64,000 nt of DNA from Planococcus sp. CPCC 101016 (GTDB taxonomy: Bacteria; Bacillota; Bacilli; Bacillales_A; Planococcaceae): contig NZ_VOHB01000003.1 in the NCBI RefSeq assembly GCF_007859295.1, positions 1 through 64,000 on the forward strand. Direction: 5' to 3'. Each line of letters opens with the position of its first letter. The first letter of the stretch is position 1. Shown one piece after another: positions 60,838 to 64,000 of this stretch. Both the position numbers and the translations under genes were made by a program. A model generated the notes under the pieces. The model did no database searches. It saw nothing but the letters and a program-made list of their open reading frames with translations, and was not told the origin of the DNA.

Positions 60838-61476
60838 TTATTCTTCAACAAGACTAGCGTAGACAATTAACCGTTCTTCACGTGTTCCCCGGTCAAAGTC
60901 GTAAGTTCCTGAACAAGTGATCAAAACCAACTCGGGAGAAGAGGTGTAGCCAAAGACCGTTGAAACATCTGTCAGATCCAGTGGAACAGACTCCATTGTG
61001 TGAACTTTGAACGTTAAGGTCTTATCTTTGTTTTCAACCACCACTTCGTCTCCCAACTCAAGTTCGGAAAGATCCCAGAAAATTGCAGGCCCTTCTACTC
61101 CGTCAACATGGCCAGCAATCACAGCCCGGCCGTTTTGGCCCGGCTCATACCCAGGAGAGAACCAGCTGACGTCTTCGATATTGTCCGGGACAGCCATTTC
61201 ACCTTTCTCGGTAACTCCCAGGTGCTGGACTTTTGCTTCCAAATCAATCGAGGGAATCTTTAGCGAGGTAGGCTGAATGCCTGTACGCTTTAATCCATTT
61301 ATCGGATTTTCTGCAGGAGCCGGCTGCTGGATATTGACGGCAGCCGGTACATCAAGCGTGAATCCTACATTTTCCGATCGTACGCTAACTTCATCGACAG
61401 GCTGCTGGCAACCGGATAGCAGGAAAATAACCGGAATGACCAGTAGTTTGTTATTGAAACCGTCTCTTCCATACAA
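60838..61476 (-). CDS. Class F sortase, lipoprotein-type N terminus
   Basis: A 212-aa sortase: signal segment with LLSGC (Cys23) as a possible lipid anchor in place of the usual membrane helix, linker rich in Pro/Ala, sortase domain from about residue 68. Catalytic residues are His123 (IAGHVDG), Cys188 (LITCSGTYD) and Arg202 (REERLIVYA); LITCSG and FWDLSELELGDEV are class F traits. Its first codon is TTG at 61476, 26 nt inside the end of the DUF4397 gene, so translation is coupled. It would anchor that MPTTG-bearing product. Confidence 0.85.
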   Translation of the reverse strand: MYGRDGFNNKLLVIPVIFLLSGCQQPVDEVSVRSENVGFTLDVPAAVNIQQPAPAENPINGLKRTGIQPTSLKIPSIDLEAKVQHLGVTEKGEMAVPDNIEDVSWFSPGYEPGQNGRAVIAGHVDGVEGPAIFWDLSELELGDEVVVENKDKTLTFKVHTMESVPLDLTDVSTVFGYTSSPELVLITCSGTYDFDRGTREERLIVYASLVEE

Positions 61477-62248
61477 GGCTGCTGGCTCCGATAAGTACTA
61501 GAGCTCCACCAAGCAGCAACCATATAGACTGTGACTGATCAGGTGTTCCAAGACCAGTGGTCGGCATACCGTCTGGTGAACCAGCTGCTTCGTAATCGAC
61601 CAAGGCAATCACTTCAAGTGAATCCACTGTGTTTACCGCAAAGACGCTATAGACTGTATTTGCAGCCAACTCTGTGCCTTCAAGAGGCAATACCTGTGTT
61701 CCGTCTGGCAACCGGATTTCCAAATCATACGTACCGGCATCTACTTCTGCATAATCCGTAATTCCTGGGAATTCAGCTCCACTGAACAATGCATCTCCAC
61801 CGATTATGCCAACATCAACCGCTGGGGCATCAGGGGATAAATGGCCAACACGGACTTTTGCTTTTCCTTCTGATACTTCCATTGAATCTTCTGCAACCAC
61901 AAATTCAATGGATTCCAATAAGTTTGCCGCTGCTACTGTATAAGCTTTCCCAGCTTCTACAGCCAAATCGGCTTGCAATACACCTTCACCTGCAGCATAT
62001 TCAGTTCCGCTTGCAAAAACTTCTACATCATGTGTTCCAACCGGCACCTCTAAGTAACCTGAATCTGCTTTAAAAGGTACTTCTTCAAGCGTTAATTCCC
62101 CATTGACGTAGACATCGACAGCAGGAGCATCTGGTGAAGCATGAACCACTCTGACTTTAGCGGTATGGCTATCGGCCATAACTCCAGAAGCGAGCAACGA
62201 GAATACAAGGGCCACGGCAACAGAGAATGAAACTAAGATTTTCTTCAT
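61451..62248 (-). CDS. Cell-wall anchored protein with two DUF4397 domains (MPTTG sorting signal)
   Basis: A 265-aa surface protein: signal peptide 1-26 (ends GVMA), then two tandem DUF4397 repeats, each opening with KVRVVHASPDAPAVDVYVNG and KVRVGHLSPDAPAVDVGIIG. The C-terminal MPTTG near residue 228, membrane helix IWLLLGGALVLIGASSLVW and KRRFQ form a sorting signal. The downstream gene encodes a class F sortase overlapping its stop. The frame opens at 62293, but ATG 62248 with GGAGAGG is the start. Function of DUF4397 unknown. Confidence 0.87.
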   Translation of the reverse strand: MKKILVSFSVAVALVFSLLASGVMADSHTAKVRVVHASPDAPAVDVYVNGELTLEEVPFKADSGYLEVPVGTHDVEVFASGTEYAAGEGVLQADLAVEAGKAYTVAAANLLESIEFVVAEDSMEVSEGKAKVRVGHLSPDAPAVDVGIIGGDALFSGAEFPGITDYAEVDAGTYDLEIRLPDGTQVLPLEGTELAANTVYSVFAVNTVDSLEVIALVDYEAAGSPDGMPTTGLGTPDQSQSIWLLLGGALVLIGASSLVWKRRFQ

Positions 62249-62525
62249 TTTTCCCTCTCCTTCATGTGTAGTTTTTGCACAATTATTGTACAATTTATTT
62301 ATAACCTAAAAAAACAGTTTTCGCAAGCAAAAATCAGATTATTCTGATTTTTGAACAGAAAGTACTAGGACGCTTTATAGCAATAAGATGTAAATAGTGG
62401 AATCTTTTCTTTATCCTCCATATATCAGCCTTTTAACCAGACTTTCGGTAGAAAATCTGTTCACTAACCATCCATTTACTTAACTGCTTTCTCAGTTTGT
62501 ATAAGTTTTGCCTATCTACCTAGCT

Positions 62526-63185
62526 TTATACAATGATTTCGCTTTCAGCTGAAATGACGATTCCGTTCAAAGCTTGAGTGGCCAGTTTATCAGCTTCTGC
62601 ATTGGCTTTACGTGGGACTAATTCATATTCTGGCTGGAGGCCCATTTCAGCTATTTTCCCTTCAATTCGATTGACCCAAGGAATCAGCTGTTCTTCAATC
62701 ACCGGCCACTCATTAGACATGCCGTTTATGACGATGCGGGAATCTCCGTTAAACCGAATAGGCAAATGATGAATCTCTAACTGTTCCAGTTCCTGCAAAC
62801 AAAAATAAAGAGCTGCATACTCTGCTTCATTATTGGAAGTTAATTCATCCAGTTGAGTGTTGGCCCGAAGCCGATATGACTTGCCGTTTTGTTCGTAATA
62901 AATAACGCAGCCCAGTCCTGCATTTCTTCTGGTACGCTCGTAGCCGCCATCAAAATATACAATCACATTATGAGGTTCTGTTTCAATTCCTTTCAAATAA
63001 GCCTTCAATTCTTTTATACTCCAGCCGCTGTCATACTGATCCACAAAATGAAGGTTTTTGGATCGCTCAAGACGTTCAAGATCTTCAGCAATCACAATCG
63101 CTGTCTCTGCCGGGATTTCTTCTGAAGAAAAAACCGCTTCTTGGCCCTTAGGAATTTTATACGTCCATTCTATTCGAATTTTCAT
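62526..63185 (-). CDS. RNase H-fold protein (ribonuclease HI-like, YpeP/YpdQ type)
   Basis: About 219 aa. The N-terminal ~70 residues form a separate charged domain (MKIRIEWTYKIPKGQEAVFSSEE), then an RNase H fold: Asp in VYFDGGYERTRRNAGLG, Glu in SNNEAEYAALYF, Asp in NGDSRIVINGM and Asp in KANAEADKLA (the DEDD set). An RNA/DNA hybrid-cleaving role is possible but in Bacillales such homologues are often inactive or uncharacterised. The frame extends to 63263; ATG 63185 behind GGAGGA is the start. Solitary gene. Confidence 0.82.
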   Translation of the reverse strand: MKIRIEWTYKIPKGQEAVFSSEEIPAETAIVIAEDLERLERSKNLHFVDQYDSGWSIKELKAYLKGIETEPHNVIVYFDGGYERTRRNAGLGCVIYYEQNGKSYRLRANTQLDELTSNNEAEYAALYFCLQELEQLEIHHLPIRFNGDSRIVINGMSNEWPVIEEQLIPWVNRIEGKIAEMGLQPEYELVPRKANAEADKLATQALNGIVISAESEIIV

Positions 63186-63287
63186 CTTTCCTCCTCCATT
63201 TCCTGCAAAACTCTTTGTATTTCTGTCTCTTCTTGCAGATACCATTCCCCTAAAGCAAATCAATAAACGGCTGCATCATCCAGAAAA

Positions 63288-63315
63288 ATAGCCGGTTCCA
63301 AAATAGGAACCGGCT
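63288..63315 (-). terminator. Intrinsic terminator of the Ktr regulator gene
   Basis: AGCCGGTTCC / GGAACCGGCT (63290-63299 with 63306-63315), 6-nt loop, tail TTTTTCTGG on the minus strand. Confidence 0.82.
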
Positions 63316-63325
63316 GATCAATGCA

Positions 63326-63982
63326 TTATAAACCTTTATCCTCCAGGCGCTTCAGATCATCTTTATGCCCCATGACGATCAATACATTGCCCTGCTCGAC
63401 GATATCGTCTATCGCTGGCGCAATATTAACTTCTTCCTCTTTCTTTATCGCTAGTACGATGCAATTGAATTCCTTGCGAATGTTCAGATCCACTAAAGTT
63501 TTATCAGCCATCTTGCCAGAAGCCACCAATTCAATGATGCTGTAATCTTGGGATAAATCGATGTAATCCACAATCTTATCTGAGTCCACATGGTGGGCAA
63601 CACGGATTCCCATTTCTTTTTCGGGCTGAATGACGCGGTCTGCACCAACTTTATCCAGGATTTTTTCATGCTGCAAATCCCTCGCTTTTACCCAGACCTT
63701 CGGTAACCCTAGTTCTTTCAACATTAACGTACACAACACACTGGCTTGGAGATCGTCCCCGATGGCCACTATTGCATGTTCAAAATTACGAACTCCCAGA
63801 GAGTTCAGCTGGTTTTTATCTGTAGCATCCGCAATCACTGTAAAAGAAGCGGAATTTGCCACAGCATCGACTTTCTCAGGATCTGTATCTATTGCCATTA
63901 CTTCATGGCCAAGAGTATGAAGCTCTCTGCAAACACTGCTGCCGAAGCGTCCTAATCCGATGACCACAATCTGTTTTTTCAC
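63326..63982 (-). CDS. Potassium uptake regulator (KtrA/KtrC, RCK domains)
   Basis: A 218-aa cytoplasmic gating ring subunit of a Ktr potassium transporter. RCK_N starts VVIGLGRFGSSVCRELHTLGHEVMAIDTD, with the GxGxxG nucleotide site for ATP/ADP; RCK_C follows from about 140 (IIELVASGKMADKTLVDLNIRKEFN), where cyclic di-AMP is bound in this family. The membrane subunit (KtrB/KtrD) is not in the window, as often for KtrC. GTG start 63982 behind AGAGGGAAG; complete. Confidence 0.9.
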   Translation of the reverse strand: MKKQIVVIGLGRFGSSVCRELHTLGHEVMAIDTDPEKVDAVANSASFTVIADATDKNQLNSLGVRNFEHAIVAIGDDLQASVLCTLMLKELGLPKVWVKARDLQHEKILDKVGADRVIQPEKEMGIRVAHHVDSDKIVDYIDLSQDYSIIELVASGKMADKTLVDLNIRKEFNCIVLAIKKEEEVNIAPAIDDIVEQGNVLIVMGHKDDLKRLEDKGL

Positions 63983-64000
63983 ACGCTTCCCTCTTTTCTA

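Noticed and set aside
1-64000. CRISPR arrays, tRNA genes, insertion sequences, prophage genes
   Set aside because: No regularly spaced repeats, no tRNA cloverleaf with T-loop GGTTCRA in a gap, no transposase or phage protein was recognised in any frame.

Overview
The window looks like chromosome of a low-GC Gram-positive spore former of the order Bacillales, most likely Planococcaceae (Planococcus/Planomicrobium-like). The clues are the 5' end of a Bacillales-type 16S rRNA gene, the MoxR/DUF58/transglutaminase-guaA-pbuG gene order known from Bacillus, guanine riboswitches, sigma-A style promoters, strong Shine-Dalgarno sites, CotF-type spore coat genes, and class D and class F sortases. The species call is inference from gene content; no database was searched.

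Layout. 1-670: start of an rRNA operon (minus strand, running out of the window) with its promoter and the tandem terminators of pbuG. 670-8.5 kb: purine block, with pbuG behind PurR boxes and a guanine riboswitch, guaA behind a second and divergent purine riboswitch, and the moxR-DUF58-tgpA operon. 8.6-11 kb: NAD salvage (nadE, pncB). 11.2-11.5 kb: a gene-free stretch with a promoter, a dense set of nested stems and a terminator, read here as an orphan structured RNA candidate. 11.5-21 kb: a catabolic operon for an unidentified organic (hydroxy)acid (FAD oxidase, TRAP transporter DctPQM, tartrate/D-malate-type dehydrogenase, SDR, aldehyde dehydrogenase), followed upstream by ilvD.

22-31.4 kb is an ectoine-degradation cluster of unusual composition. 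It holds a DoeA-type ectoine hydrolase, a PucR-type regulator, an M20 amidohydrolase, a cystathionine-gamma-synthase-family enzyme, a homoserine dehydrogenase-like protein and an aldehyde dehydrogenase. Decayed remnants of eutB and eutC lie in it, so hydroxyectoine use looks lost while the ectoine branch is intact.

32.3-35 kb holds an HTH-TPR regulator of the RRNPP (quorum-sensing) type. A 31-codon ORF overlaps its stop codon and encodes a typical small exported pro-peptide; a secreted subtilase lies upstream. This is the best candidate for an undescribed signalling pair. 35-44 kb: sugar genes (GH13 glucosidase, aldo/keto reductase, pgi, ROK glucokinase), a MecA/PbpC-like class B PBP, bioY with a BirA operator, and a HEAT-repeat protein. 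44.3-45.5 kb: a class D sortase with its LPNTA substrate. 45.5-52.6 kb: housekeeping and unknowns (cysteine desulfurase-like, RNA methyltransferase, ketopantoate reductase, YkvI, TVP38, hydrolase, two coat-like proteins). 52.7-55.9 kb: 3-hydroxybutyrate uptake and oxidation with a divergent LysR regulator. 55.9-64 kb: uppP, an NAD(P)-binding protein, a DASS anion transporter, an SDR with a divergent TetR regulator and palindromic operator, a class F sortase overlapping its DUF4397/MPTTG substrate, an RNase H-like protein, and a Ktr potassium-channel regulator.

Most genes are on the minus strand and nearly every unit ends in a clear intrinsic terminator. No tRNA, CRISPR array, insertion sequence or prophage was seen.
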